Shown here: piece after piece, positions 31,906 through 44,672 of the stretch
How the letters are laid out: every line of letters begins with the position of its first letter
Numbering within the stretch: position 1 is the first letter of the stretch
DNA from: Gongronella butleri
Taxonomy: Eukaryota; Mucoromycota; Mucoromycetes; Mucorales; Cunninghamellaceae
Length of the DNA: 64,000 nt
Reading direction: 5' to 3'
Assembly: GCA_025201375.1 (NCBI GenBank)
Contig: JAIWZP010000007.1
Span: forward strand, 558,001 to 622,000
Made by a program: the position numbers and the translations under genes
The notes under the pieces: generated by a model
What the model was told of the DNA's origin: nothing
Databases searched by the model: none
What the model saw: only the letters and a program-made list of their open reading frames with translations

Positions 31906-33762
31906 TCATTCTATGACCGATTTTTCGTATTGGGTACAAGAGGTGCGTTTGGAGCGCGAGTCGCTGGGTGGTTGGCCAGCAATGGCTGCCGAGCGCGCCA
32001 TGGGTCCGCGGAAAAAGAAGCAGAGGAGTACCATGACACCGATAAAGCTTGTTTGGAAGATCAGCGCGTTGAACATGTGGCCCTTAACGTCGCGCAGGCT
32101 ATCCATGATTAAAACGGCAATGAACCCGAAGATTTGACAAGCTTGCCACACAAGCGAGTTGCTGATCGAATCTGGCGCCGGGTACGACACTGGGCCGTGC
32201 CGGAAAAGACAAGGGAAAGAGGAGAATCGTGCGTCAGTGTTTGACTCTTTTTTTTTCTTTTTTTTTTTTCTGTCTTTTTTTCTATTTTTTCTATTTTATA
32301 TTTTATTTTTTTTTGGTACCTTCGCTGCCGAGCTCAATGACCACTGGAATAAGGAATGCCAGGAAGAATTGGTTCATGCTGATCACAAAGAGGATGGCAG
32401 CCATGGCATTGGGTTGCACTGGCACAAAAAAAAAAAATAATCAGCGTCGTGAAAGATGCATTTTGTTTGATTTTACAGATGAACATGAATCCGAGGTACG
32501 TGACAAAGACCATGGGTGACACGAGCTTCAAAAACAACTTGTGCTGACGCGTCATGTCAAGCACAGGGCCGGCCACGGCTACGTATTAAAAGCAAAAAAT
32601 CGTGAGATTCGGGGCACATTGCGTTTTTTTTCATCCATGCCATGCATGCAATTGGTTCGTACTGCATCCCAGCGTGCCGGCAAAGTAGCCCACGGCATTG
32701 ATAATGCCAGCCTGTGCGTCTGTATAACCGTGCGGCGTGAGCACCTGGACAAATACGGTGCCAAAGCCAATGGACACGCCAATGTTGATTCCGTGGATCA
32801 GGAGCACCATCCAAAAGTGATAATTCTTGGCCAGCATGGCCAGGCCCTTGAAAAACGAGATGCCGTCCGTCTGGTCGAGAATGTGTTGCTGCACAGGGGG
32901 CCGTGGCGGCTTGCTAGGGAGAAAAATCAATGGCACCGTCGCCGCCACCGCTATCAGCAAGATGATCAGCGACTGAAAACCACACCCCCCAAAAAAAAAG
33001 GATGAGAAGACGAATGGCACCGACTTTTTTTTTTTAGGTCGTGTACCATGAGACTAAGACGCGATTCATCTGTCACCACGTTGGGAATCATGAACATGGC
33101 AAGAATCCCGCCATAATTGGACGCGACAAAGACGCCAGCTGTCGCTCGCTTATTCTCGGTGAACCATGTTGACGTGAACTAGAGCATTGATTGAATAAGA
33201 CATGTATTTCGAGTCGATTTTCTTGAAGTTTTTACCTTTGTCATGATATTTAACGACAATGGCGCCGCCATGGACCCAATGACCTGCGCAACGAGCGTCA
33301 ATGCAAAGCTGGGGGTCGACAGCTTGACGGCGACGAACCGCAGCCCGGCACCGAGGGTGTTGAGCAGCCCAGCCACAATCAGCTGCGCGTAAAAAAAAGA
33401 AAAAAATGAAGAGGAGTGAGCGATTGGATGCCCCTCTTTTTTTTTTTTTTTTTTTTTACCGTGCGCTTGACGCCGAGTTTCTCAAAAATCCAGCCGGTGA
33501 CGCAGCTGAGTACGACGTACACGAGCCCCTGGACGTTTGCCAACCAATTGACCGCACTGAGATTCACATCAAAGACACGCGCCGTGATGGTCGGCACCAC
33601 CGTGTATGTGCATTGAAACACAGACACCGATGTCCTCAGCAGCACGAGAAAAAAGAGCACGAGCCATGCTTGTGGATATGTGCGTGGCTCTTCGTCGTCT
33701 ACCATGGTGCAGCTCGATGAAATCTCTACCTCTTCGGACATGGCGCGCTTGAATTTCCCCAT
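31906..33762 (-). CDS. MFS transporter of the SLC49 (FLVCR/DIRC2-like) group
   Basis: Exons 33762-33460, 33382-33236, 33178-33047, 32972-32663, 32578-32477, 32418-32320 and 32189-31906 encode 458 residues with about twelve membrane segments. The first half has the SLC49 look: QAWLVLFFLVLLRTSVSVFQ, then NWLANVQGLVYVVLS and FEKLGVKRTV, with GLLNTLGAGLRF after it. Animal members carry choline, haem or related solutes. The substrate here is unknown, and the family call rests on the N-terminal half. An in-frame ATG further upstream was not found; ATG 33760-33762 fits the T-rich leader rule. All seven exon phases agree. Confidence 0.8.
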
Positions 33763-34380
33763 TGATGTGCTGTGTGTGTATTTGTGTGTGTTCCAAAAAA
33801 AAATGAAAATAAAATGGATCAAAAAAAGAAGAAAAAGAAGAAGAAAAAAAAAGAAATGTGCCGCTTTTTAAAACAAAATTAATGCAAAAATGATCCTTGA
33901 CCGTGTTTTTCGGGTACCTCGCTTTGCAAACTCATCGTCACTCCCCCGGGAATACCTTTTAATTTTCACAATCACGACTCAGGGAAGCTAAAGACAGCCG
34001 GCATCCCAATTATGTCATCAAGGAGGGCACTCCATGGGACACGCGTAATATATCCGCAGTACAAAATGACATGTTACGACGATCATGCTATATTTTCTAG
34101 GCACATTTTCTTTATCTATCCGTTGCCGAGCCGCGATATAATGCATGCGATACTCCATGCCATAGCTCTCTGACGTAGATCACGATGCAATTGCTAGTGT
34201 ACCTCTCGCGGGGGTCCCGGAATGAGGGGTACAATGGCAAATTAGCAAGTCAACCACCGAGAAAAAAATTACAACGAGGGGTAGAATTCAGGGGCAGAAA
34301 ATCAGCCAATGTTTTTTTTTTCCTTTGGGAAATCATATATCATACAAGGGCGTGCTTCTCCCTATTTTATTCTTTTTTTT
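33763..34380. other. intergenic, no gene seen
   Basis: The upstream flank of the SLC49-like gene and the 3' flank of WBP1. It contains an A/G-rich run at 33790-33860. No open frame with coding character. Confidence 0.5.
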
Positions 34381-35789
34381 TTATTGCGACTTTTGCTTTT
34401 GAGCATTGGCTCGGATGCCCCAAGTTGACAACCAAACCAAGCTAAAGACGAGGAAGCCCGCAAACATGCTACCCACGGACGTATAATAAGGGTAAGCGGC
34501 GGTCAAGAAGCGGGGGTATTCATTGTGGCGGAAGGGGCGGATGGCCACGACGTCCTCCGCGAGCAAATAGGTCCAGCCGGAGCGCTTGTAATTGACCTTG
34601 AAGGTGAAGACGCCGTACACGTCGGGAAGGCGCAAATGCTTGGTGAAGCGGCCAAAGTGGTGGTGCGTGTGGGGGGACGTGATGTCGTCGAGGGTGGTGC
34701 GAATATAAGGGTCGAGCATGATCACTTCCAATTGCACGTCGTCGGCACGGAAAGGCACCCACGCGTCGTCCTTGTACTCGGCCACTTCGAGCGTGTACAC
34801 AATGTCGTCCTTGATGCGATACCACGGCTTGCTATGCTTGCTGCCCTCGGGGTGATGGCGATGATCCACCACCTTTAACACACTCTTTTCTTGGAACGTC
34901 CACTTTGTCAATTCCGTAATAAACGCCGCATTGCCCGGGGTCGAAAGGCTAAAAATGAAAAAAAGGGGGCAAATGAGCCTCTTTTTCTTTTTTTTTCTTT
35001 TTTTTTCTTTTTTCGCGCCTCGTGTCTCTTCTTTTCTTTTCTTCTCTTTTACCCTTTGACGTCGCCCGTCCAAAACGCGTCCGAGAAAAAGTCGAGGGAG
35101 CCGACAAAGGTGGCGCGCGCCGAGGAGCGCGTTTGCATGGCGGCAATCAAGTCGACCTTCGCGGTCACGTCGTTTTTGAACTTATCGGTACTAGCACAAT
35201 TGGCCTCGCTCGAGAGGATACGCGAGACCAGGGGCACAGTGCCGGCCAAAAGGCCCGTGCCGCGGTACACGACACTGCTTGTGGTGCCCTCGGCAATGAT
35301 GCTCTTTGGCGCAACCACCTGCGTCGTCAAAATAGCGCCGTCGTGCTTGGCGTCCGCCTGCTTGTCCAACACGCGCGTGCCCTTGGGATCAAATTCAATG
35401 TCAAACTCGCTCGCAAGATCGCGCACCGAGTTTCCCGCCTGCTCATCCACGGCAACAAGCAAATTGCCACGCTCGCTCAAGTATTCCACGAATTGCTGGT
35501 TCTTGATCGTCGCGTCTAGGCATCAAAACAAAAAGGGACAGGGAGGAAAACGCGTCAATTGACTCCATCTACGCTTTTCATGGGCCATTTTGTTATTTTT
35601 TACCTTGAGTCTTGGGCGCAAAATGGATAACATGGTCGTACATGGCGTCCGTAAAGTACAACAGGCCGTTATTGGGATCGTTGGCCTGCTTGAAATCGAG
35701 TAAAAAGTCGCGTTCTACAGGGGCAAAACGAAAAAAAATGGAAAAGCCGGCACATAAGATACGATTTTCACGCGCCATGCCGCTTCAAT

Positions 35790-35823
<34 letters not shown>

Positions 35824-35998
35824 TTTCGTTTGCCCTCTGTCCCGTACCTTGCAACGACTGCCAGAAGCGCGAGTAGCGAGGCTGCTGGGCAAGGTCATCT
35901 AAAAGAACCAAGACACGGTCGCCCGTGGCTGAGCGCGCAAAGGAGCTAGAGACCAGCGTTGTCAAGACAAACGAGACTGCCAGTAACACGTTCTTCAT
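34381..35998 (-). CDS. WBP1: oligosaccharyltransferase subunit Wbp1/OST48
   Basis: Exons 35998-35848, 35714-35604, 35515-35053 and 34948-34381 encode 430 residues. A signal peptide (about residues 1-22) is followed by TGDRVLVLLDD and a long lumenal domain with family segments NLLVAVDEQAGNSVRDLASE, YRGTGLL and GSLDFFSDAFW. Near the C terminus are FTFKVNYKRSGWTYL and one membrane span, and the protein ends KQKSQ, a KxKxx-type ER retrieval signal. It is a non-catalytic core subunit of the complex that attaches N-glycans to nascent proteins in the ER. The length matches yeast Wbp1. Intron 1 contains a 31-base T run. Confidence 0.95.
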
Positions 35999-36930
35999 CT
36001 TTGTTGGTTGAATCGCGAGAAAAAGAGGGGACGTGAAGCGTTACTGCTTGGTTTGGCTTGTTGGGTCGTCAAGAGAAAGAGCGAAAAGAAGCAACAATCT
36101 AGCGATTGACGTGGGCCAACCACTTTGAATCGCGGGCTTTTAATTCTTCACTTGGCACAATTGGACCCAAACCTTTTTTTTTTGTTCCTGCGAGCGCGGT
36201 GCGCGGCGGCTGATTTCGAGCTTTGGCGCATTTGATGCCTAAAAAATGGCAGTGTTGTGCCTTTTGGTCATTTGTAAAGAAAACAGCGTGACATTGATGG
36301 ATTGATTACAATGCGGGTGAAAGAAGGTCCCATCCAGTCGTGTATTATTGAGTACAGACCGCGACTCCAAGGCTTAAATCAGCCATTTTGGTTGAAATGG
36401 CGCATTTCTCGCCCCCAGATGCACAATAGCGTGTCATCAAGTGCCATCGGAAGCCCAGAGCTTTGTATTAGGAGTTGGTAAAATGAAGGATGTGTGAGCC
36501 CGGTGACAATTGGGTCTGTGGTTCGCATGGCACTCCATTTTATCGATTGCCACACGGATTTGCCTATTTTGGGTGCGTGTTTTGCATTTTTTTCCTGGTG
36601 TCAATGGCCAGCTTTACTGATTTATTAGACGCAAATTGCACGGGCAAGAGCTGAGGGGGGGGGCGTCTTTCTTCAACAAGGAGAGTCGAATTGATAAAAC
36701 TTTCTTTTTTTTTGTTTCTTTTGTGAGAGCGTGTGACAAGACAGCTGGTGCGGCTGCATGGCCAGAGGAGCAAACACCGAATTTGGTCAGAATCCGTTTT
36801 CAAATGCAGCTTGGCGCCCTGACATTGCTTTATGATGTGGCTCTTCCTTGTCCTTTTCACTTTTTTCCCCGGATATCCTGCGTGTGCCTATACCTCCCCA
36901 TATACCCTGTTCTTTTTCCCACAACAAAGA
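35999..36930. other. intergenic divergent promoter region
   Basis: Lies between WBP1 and the Myb/HNH gene starts. No gene seen. The final bases before 36931 are the T-rich leader typical of starts in this window. Confidence 0.5.
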
Positions 36931-38303
36931 ATGGTCTGCCTCTTGGATTGCCCTACAAACGACGGTGAGAGCGTTCTGCTTGCGTGGTACTATTTAATCG
37001 AGCTCCAATTGCAGACGCGCCCAAAATCGAGCATGAACGATGCATTGGTAAGGCGAATTTTCCTTTTACACGAAGAAACGGGCTTTTTTTTTGTTCTCAA
37101 TTTGCTTTTTTTTTTCAGCCATGGTCATTCGAGGAAGATCGGTGCTTGTGGTCACTTTTTTATACGGCGCTGTCGGTTGCGGACATGGAGGATGTGTTCC
37201 AAGGCACGCGCTCGCGCAAGTCAATTGAGATACGATTGAGCCAACTGAGGCGCGATGCAGGCGTGGTTGTGCCGCGTCGGGGGTCACGTGTACATGAAAT
37301 CTATTGCAAAGGCAAGAGCGAGGGCGTCGCCATTTCGACGTGGCTGGCACGTTGGATCAACAAGCGTGCGTCCGACATGGCCTCCAAGGACTCGCGGCTG
37401 CGCAATGCGAGAGTGTACACAGCCGAGCAGACGATGCCAAAGGTGCTTGACGCGTGGCTGCGCGCACCTGACGGCCGATGCTGCTTTTGTCGCCGACATC
37501 TCGTCTTCAATTTTTATGGCCGCCACCTGCCGGTCGCGGCGTCACTCGACCACGCCATTGCAGAAACGCCACTCGCCAACACTGACAATTGGCTAGCACT
37601 GTCATGCAGAATGTGCAATCAGTAAGCAAAAATAGAAAAAAGGGGGTTAAACACATGTGGGATGCGTTTTTTACGATTCCATGACGCACCACCTTGCCTG
37701 TTTTTTTTTCTAGAGCAAAGCACACGCTCTCGCTCGAGGAATTCATGGACATCCTAGATCTCATACGCCATGCACCGAAAAAGCGCATTTCGTCGTCTCT
37801 AAGCCGCAAGGACAAGATGGCGATCGAGCAATGGCATAGCAAGTGTTGTCAGGAAGACCGTAAACTTTTCAACAATGCCCAGGTGAGTTTCTGGTCGAGA
37901 ATTGACGCGAAATTGGATCCATTGGCTCGCTGACATTGTTTTTTTTTTGAATCAGCAGCCGATGGTCGATAAAGACACCATTTCCAAGCAGGCCCTGGTC
38001 AGTCTGGCGGTAGCCAATGGCGCTGTATGCCCTTTTACAAATATCCAAGCATCGTATGTGTCAGGGAACGACGGGTGGAAGCCGCTGGCACTCTCGTTTG
38101 GCCGACGGAAGAAAATGGTGTGCGACGATGTCAATGGTGGAAAGATCATTCACGGCTTTTATGACGGAAACGTCGTACCAATGCTTGGGATCATTCGCTT
38201 TGCATCCTTTGTATACACAGATACGGACGTACACGCGTGGGTTCAGGCCATCCGTCGCTCAGTCCCTCTTCCTTTGCCTGCTTGGCACCCAAAGAAACTA
38301 TAG
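36931..38303 (+). CDS. Myb/SANT-like plus HNH-like protein, unknown function
   Basis: Exons 36931-37047, 37119-37621, 37714-37882 and 37956-38303 encode up to 378 residues. Residues about 40-85 (PWSFEEDRCLWSLFYTALS to SIEIRLSQLRRD) follow Myb/SANT helix spacing with conserved W, E, D and L. Residues about 170-230 form an HNH-like treble clef: GRCCFCRRHLVF, ASLDHAIAE, then NWLALSCRMCNQAKHTLS, giving two Cys pairs plus the DH pair. The C-terminal 115 residues (TISKQALVSLAV to the end) are not recognised. The last acceptor is a tandem cagcag, so one Gln may be included or skipped. Start: ATG 36931 fits the T-rich leader; ATG 37033 is an alternative. Both modules are called from motif spacing. 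Confidence 0.65.
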
Positions 38304-38544
38304 TGGCCGAATTGCATTGAGAATAAAGAATATAAAGTATCACATCCCAAACTTGACAGCAAATGCAATCACTTCATGGCCAGCAATGGGCGAAAGAGTG
38401 CAATTTTGACATTTTTATTTGCTTGGCCACCATTACCGGAATTGATGCTAGTCCAGCGCGCTGCCCCATGTATTAGGCCAATGTCTTGGGTGCCTGGTGA
38501 GTAACAACGATAAAAATTATTTCTTTGGTTGCCAAGAAAATGAA
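38304..38544. other. 3' flank of Myb/HNH gene
   Basis: Contains the poly(A) signal AATAAA at 38322-38327, then spacer leading into repeat copy B. Confidence 0.5.
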
Positions 38545-39345
38545 CAGCAACGATTATTTGTGACATTTTGGTCCTTTTTAAATGAATTTATTATCGACAA
38601 AGAAAGCAGCTCTCTGGATCAACAATAGAAAGCGTCCTTGTTCGAATGAGCTTGACCCCGAGGTAAGGTGGCCACTGGATCGTTCGCAATCACGATTTTC
38701 AAAATCCCGGATTTTGCAAAGGGGTACAGTCGAAGAGTTGGAAATTATGAAAAACAGGTTCTCAGATCGCCACGCAATTCACATGCATGGTAAACACGCA
38801 GCTTTTACCGTCAGAAATCGAATAAATATAATTCAGGGGTCCATTGACTGGTTTTCGCGCATTCCGACAAATGGTGAAAATTTTCATCTTAAGGCAAGCT
38901 CGACGAAAATTGGCCGCAACCTCTTGAAATGGATATCATCAAAAAGAAGGCAAACAGCTGCGTACGTGCATATTAATGACCACTGAAAAACATGCATTCC
39001 AACGGATTTTCATAAGAAGAAAAATTCACTATTCAATTTTGGAGCGTGATAAAGCGTGTCAGACGTCGCGTTGCACGCGCCTGTTCTTATTGAAATCCGC
39101 GCATCTGGGTCATGTCTTGCTGGTAAACACGTCGGCACTGCTCTATGGGCGCGTTTTTCCCGTGCAATTCGCGGTTGAAATAAAATGCAAAATTGTTCAT
39201 TGCTCATGATCCATCAGATGAATCTCCTTCTTTTTCGGCGTTTTTGTTGGTTTTCGCACGCGATTGTTCTTGTGTGTAAGTTTGGCGCAATTCTTGGGAC
39301 CTGATTTTCAATCTTTCATTTTGAAGCTCGCCACAGCATGATTTT
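38545..39345 (+). repeat. degenerate dispersed repeat, copy B
   Basis: Aligns with copy A (same strand) and copy C (opposite strand). It shares a 17-base identical block with copy C (39170-39186 with 53402-53418). An open frame at 38582-38986 (134 codons) holds RGTVEELEIMKNRFSDRHAI, which parallels PRVTVEDLKMVKFRSSDRHAS in copy C, so the repeat once encoded protein. Later frames are broken by stops. Ends are approximate, and homology weakens after about 39345. Confidence 0.75.
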
Positions 39346-39854
39346 TCATTTGGGTGTTGTGCACCTCGATGATTATTCACAGAAGCCAGCCGGATCCCAG
39401 GTGATGATGCACAACCTGTCAGATCACGTTGAAACTCATTTCGAGCCTTCTCTTTCCCTTTTTTGACCAGCAGCAACTTATTTTTCCTCAAAATCAATCT
39501 TTTCAATGAGATCTCCCTTATATCCCAGTTAAACGATCACAAAATTGATTCAGCTCGCGATCAAGTCACAGCAAAACGTCAATGCCAAGCTTTCTAGACA
39601 TTTGACAAATGCATTCTTGTGGCATGTATTAGAACATGTAAGTTCGGAAGCATCTTTTCTAGTAAAATCGCTTCCGCAAATTCAAATAGCGTGATAAAAT
39701 CATTAGGATGTTACATTTATTGAATATAGGGAGCATAGGATTGAAAAAAAAAAGCTAAATGTTGGGATCACAAAGTATGCAAAGCATGGATATTTTTGGT
39801 GTTTTTAACGAGCTGTGTGATCGACGCCACTGCACAGCAGCTGGCGCGAGAAAA
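39346..39854. other. spacer between repeat copy B and sugar transporter
   Basis: AT-rich sequence without a supported gene; it holds the 3' flank of the sugar transporter. Confidence 0.45.
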
Positions 39855-41772
39855 TTAGGCAATGTTGGCGGCCTTCTTCTCAGACGAGTAATCGATAATG
39901 CCATCCTTCTCCTTTTGAGCTTGGACACGGTTGACACCACCAAAGAGCTAATAAAAAGAAAAAAAAAAGCATGTCAATTCCGGATTCCAATGATTTTCCT
40001 GCCGCCACAGCACAGTCTTACCTCGTCCATTTCCTCGAGAGAAACACCCTTGGTCTCCTGGAGGTAGAAGTACACGACAATGGCCATGAAAACGTTGAAA
40101 CTAGAAAAAAATCAAGGAATTGCGATTGAGTGAGCTGGTTTTGAACCCCCTACTTTGTGCTCCCGAGGCAATTGAATGCTTACCCAGCAAAGATGTAGAG
40201 AGAGTAGAACTTGAGATTGGCAAACATGACAGGGAAAGCTTGGCCGAGGGCAAGAGAGCCAATGTTTTGGAATTGAGCCGAAATACCGACGAGCTGGGCA
40301 CGGACGTTCATGGGGAAGACCTCGACAGTGACGATCCAGCTACCATGAGCATGAAAAAAATTAAAAGAAATGGCGTAAATAAGGGATTGATTGCATTTTG
40401 GGCTTTTTTTTTGTGTTTTTTTGCTTACGCAGAGGCACCCCAAGAGGGACCAAATGCGAGGTAGAACAAGCAAATGCAGAGGACCATGAAGCCGGCGGCG
40501 ACGCGGTTGGACGAGATGTTGTCAAAGCCAATGCCGACGGGGATGGATGCAGCAATGATCAACATGACGGCCATGATGCAAGCGCCAACGATCAGACAGC
40601 GGCGACGACCAATGCGATCGATCCAGAGAATGGCAATCATGGCACCGAGCATCTGAACAACGTCTTGCACGGCTTGCATGATCAGCGCAATGGAAGACGA
40701 AGCAAAGGCAGACGTGTACACTTGGGAACCAAAGACGTTCATGGCATTGTTGCCGCAGACTTTTGAAAAAAAAAATAGCGTGTCAGTCACCAAGAAAAAT
40801 GATAACTGGCGCTTGCTCTTTTTACCTTGGTTGAAGAGATTGAGGAAGCAGGTGATGAGCAGGCGGTGAAGGAGCGATTTGTCGACAAAGATTTCGCGGA
40901 AGGACAGGGTGGTGGCGTTTTCCTTGGACCACTTGACGGCCTCGACAATGTCAGTCAGCTCAGATTCGACGTCATCGGTCTCGCCGCGAAGGCGCTGGAG
41001 CGCGGTGCGGGCGTCTTCAATGCGATCGTGCTCAACGAGCCAGCGGGGCGACTCGGGCACAAACCAGATGCCAACGGCAACAATTGTGGGGATGACAACT
41101 TGCGTGATTTCAATGAGGCGCCATTGCCACGAGCCAAGCGACGCATTGGCCGTAGCGCCAATGGCCACACACGTCGAGATCAACGCACCAAAAGCCCAGG
41201 TAATTTGCCAAATACCGACAATGCGGCCACGGATCTCCGCGGTCGCAATTTCGGCCATGTAAGTCGGGGCAGCGTACACAAACGCTTGACCCACCCCGCT
41301 GAAAAAGGAAAAAAATGTCAATGCCGCGCTCAAGATGACAAAATAAGCAAAAAAGCTCAAAAAAAGCTTACAGAACAACACGACCCGCCCAGAAACCGGT
41401 GGCATTGGGTGTCAGGGCCATGACCAGCGCAGCAATGACAATAATGGCAGAACCAAAGCTCATCGACTAGTAAAATTGCGAAGAAGAAAAAAAGAAATGA
41501 GCATCAAACGCGTCTTGCATGTGACTAAAACGCCTTACCAAGCGACGACCAAAGCGATCTTGTAAGTAAGGAGCAACAAAAATGGCGAGAATGATGGTTG
41601 GCACCGTGTAGCATGTGTTGAGTGAGCCGATTTGGACCTCGTTAGGATGGCCCATGAATTCGAGCCAATTGTCGACGACAAGCACGGATGAGAACGTGTT
41701 GCTGTCATAACCAATGTAAACTTGACAGAGACCCGCAAGAAGGGAAGCCAAATAGAGGGTTGCTTTGCCCAT
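39855..41772 (-). CDS. MFS sugar transporter (sugar porter family)
   Basis: Exons 41772-41539, 41466-41372, 41298-40826, 40759-40429, 40339-40184, 40100-40022 and 39947-39855 encode 486 residues with twelve predicted membrane segments. Sugar porter signatures are complete: DRFGRRL after segment 2, EIRGRIVGIWQITWAFG, PESPRWLVEHDR before the central loop, DRIGRRRC in the second half, and ETKGVSLEEMDELFGG at the end. It should carry a hexose or related sugar by facilitated diffusion or proton symport across the plasma membrane. The exact sugar is not predictable. All junction phases are consistent, and length is normal. Confidence 0.93.
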
Positions 41773-41794
41773 TATATGATAAAAATTTGAAGTG

Positions 41795-41825
<31 letters not shown>

Positions 41826-43177
41826 TTTACGTCGAGATGCTGCTCATTTATATGCGCGCTTTGAACGGGGGGCCTGGCCCTGGAGAACACTACTTTCATT
41901 TGCCCGCCTTTCCAGTTTTAGCCCGATTTTTCCGACTGCAATTTAAAGTTGCCAATGCCAGGATGGATCACGTAAGTAAGTATGATCCGCGGTTGTCCAA
42001 AAGCGGACATTGTCCCCTTACATCCTCCAATACGAACAAGGCACCCCCACAGGTCTACCCCGTTGTGGAGACGAATTTCAACGGTGATCTGACAAAAAGG
42101 ACCGAGGATGTCCAATGAATGGCGCCTCATTGTCGCTCATTCTATTGCTTCTGCAGCGTCTTTTTTTGTAAACGCCCAATTGACATTTACGTTCAAGCAG
42201 CGCTCGTCATTGACCTTGTGACAAGCAGCATCAAAGCAAAGCCCAAATCGGCCCGTGCCCTGGAAAAGAAAAATATGCATGCTATCTGCGCGGTTGTTTC
42301 GAGTGGGGGATGCGGGGGGGGGAGCCATTTTTGTGTGTGTGTGTGTATGTGCGTGTGTGAGCATGTGCGCGATTGGGTGCAAGGTGGCCAAGAGATTTCT
42401 GAGAGAGAAAGTGTGATGGCATTGGGCCCAGTCAGGGACGACGTTCTCCATTTTGTGTGACCAAGCGAATGAGCAGATTTTTTTTTTTTTAAAAAAAAAA
42501 AAAAAAAGGGACGCGGGCACTCGCATTCTGGTGACGTGCCTTGTACGTCCTGGCCTTGGTAGTGCAAGACATTTGCGCTTGTCCTTTCACGGCGTGCATT
42601 TCATGTTATGAATTTGAGGTCTCGCTCGCTTGTCGCAAGAGAGGGGCCCTTGGTGGTTTTGCGTCCCGCACAATTGGAAAGACCGCTTAGTGGCGTTGCC
42701 GCGGCTCATTACCAGTGAGCGTGGACGATCATGGGCTGTGGGATTTTGTCGTTTCCGCGGACCTGGAAGGATTATGTGAGCTTTTTTTTTTTTTTTTTTG
42801 CTTTTGTTCCCGCTTTGCTCTGCACAACCCAAATCTGTTTGCCATGATTTGACGTCCCGATGCCGCCTCCTCCCTTTTGAGACCAAACTCTAATCTCCCC
42901 GGCCAGATGACCCCACACAAGCGCCTTTTTTTGCTCTTCATTTTTTCCTCCATGCGTGTCTCGCCTCCCTTTCGCATAGGAAGCCAGCTGGCTTACGTAC
43001 GCATCATGGGTCACACGAGATCCGGTTTGACTTGTTTTCCATGCGGGGTTTTCATGTTTTCATGTTTTCATGGCACAATGCTCAATAGGCGCAAAATGAA
43101 AGACTGGGACGTATGAAATGGCTCGATTTCTTTGCAATGATTCTTGCTCGCTTGTCATGGATGATGGATGATCTTCT
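41773..43177. other. intergenic spacer with GT microsatellite
   Basis: About 1.4 kb between the sugar transporter start and the Sec14-like 3' end. It holds a GT-rich microsatellite (42332-42358), an adjoining T run and A run near 42478-42507 that can pair as a hairpin, and no supported gene. Confidence 0.5.
42332..42358. repeat. GT-rich microsatellite
   Basis: An interrupted TG repeat in the spacer upstream of the sugar transporter. Confidence 0.75.
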
Positions 43178-44672
43178 TTATTTGGGTGAATCTGTGCAAA
43201 TGTTACAGTACAAATCGTCTTGTTTTGCCTTTTCTACAATGTCGGTATTGTAAGGCGTGTCTACATAATGATTGTGTTTTGTTTTTTCCAAGTAAGGGAT
43301 GTTGCCCAAGGTGACAGATGGCACGCAGCCGCCGGGCAGATGCGAACATGTGCACGTGCCACCCAAAAATTCAGGCAACGCGTCGGCATCAATGTATTTT
43401 AGCAAATCCTGCTTGTAATCCTTGCCAAGGATGTGCACCTTGTCCAATGTCTGTGCAAGGAGAAAAGAAATGAGTGTCCTCGATCGCCCCAAAATTTGCA
43501 TGACACGCGCCAAACATGCCACAGACGCGTCGCGTGTTTCTTTCGTTTTGTTTGCTTTACCCTCTTGTCCAACCATGGTTTGATCACCTTCCACATGACA
43601 AGAAAAGCTGATGGCGCATTGACGACGAACAGGCGGTGAAGAGTTTCGGGGTAATATGTCTGGACGTAGCCGGCAACCAGCTTGAGCTTCATGAGGCCGG
43701 CCATGTGGAATTCTGTTAAACATGTTACACGAAAAAATAAGACATTCGCAATTGTCTCGTTTTCACCTCCTCTTTTTCTTCTTTTTACTTACGCCACAGG
43801 CCGACGTTGCTGCAATCAAAGATAAGGGTTTCGCGGTCAATGGTGCGCTGAGCGCGCTCGCTCGCTTCGACCATGATGACGCGATTGAGGAATTCATTGC
43901 ACGAGACTTGGAACTTGGTTAACTCGTCGCCGGTGATATCGGCGCCGATTTCTTTCGACTGGTGGTATCCCTACAGACGCGAAAACGTGATGAGAAAAGC
44001 CCAAATACCGTGTTTATGCGCGTTTGCAGCCGTCTTACGGTGCGATCAATGAGAATGGGATGACCCTCCTTGTCGAATTTGTGGAAACAATCGCCACCCA
44101 TGTAATTGAGGATGCGCACGGCGCTCTCCGACAAGCGCGGATCGGATTGCACGTGGCCATCATCGACGTATTTGTATCCACGCACTGAAACTAAAAGTGG
44201 CAAGCCATTGGCCTTTGTAGCTACCGGTAGCTGATCAATGCCCTCGTCGCGTCGCCATCTCAGTGTCTCAACAAGCTGTGCTTCGGCGTCATCCTAATGG
44301 AAATAGACGAAAAAATATAATAAAAAATGGCATGGGTGAGCGAAAAGATAAGAAAGAAAAAAAAGGTCGCGGCCCATGGATCTTTTTTTTTCTTTTTTTA
44401 CTGCGCACCTGATTCCATGCGTTGGCAGCAAGGTATTGTTTGAGTTGCTGGTGCACAATGAAAAATAGAAAGCGTGTCAATGTGTGCTCCCCATGCTTAA
44501 ATCTTCCTTTTTCGCCGTGCAACTTGCTTACGTCAAATGAGAGGTGGTCGAAATCGGCCCCTATGGACTCGCGCAAGGCTTGGACGGCGCCGTCCTTTTC
44601 AATGTCGGACAGCTCATTCACGGCGGGCACCGGGGTCGAGGCATTGCTGCTGCGCACGGATTCAAAAAACAT
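43178..44672 (-). CDS. Sec14-like CRAL-TRIO lipid transfer protein
   Basis: Exons 44672-44532, 44447-44409, 44293-44039, 43970-43793, 43712-43561 and 43450-43178 encode 345 residues. A helical CRAL-TRIO N domain (YLAANAW, ETLRWRRDEGI) is followed by the lipid-binding domain: FHKFDKEGHPILIDRTGYH, ETLIFDCSNVGL, YVQTYYPETLHRLFVVNAPSAF, then KYIDADALPEFLGGTC. These are diagnostic of Sec14 relatives, which exchange phosphatidylinositol with another lipid at Golgi, endosome or plasma membrane. The 39-base second exon is small but in phase and conserved. The C-terminal tail of about 60 residues is specific to this protein. Confidence 0.92.

Noticed and set aside
36965..37014. Possible extra intron near the start of the Myb/HNH gene (GTGAGA to GCAG)
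   Set aside because: Splicing it out shifts the frame and puts the next exon out of phase with the conserved Myb-like segment.
42478..42507. T run followed by A run that looks like a strong hairpin
   Set aside because: Homopolymers of this kind are everywhere in the window; pairing is trivial and gives no evidence of function.
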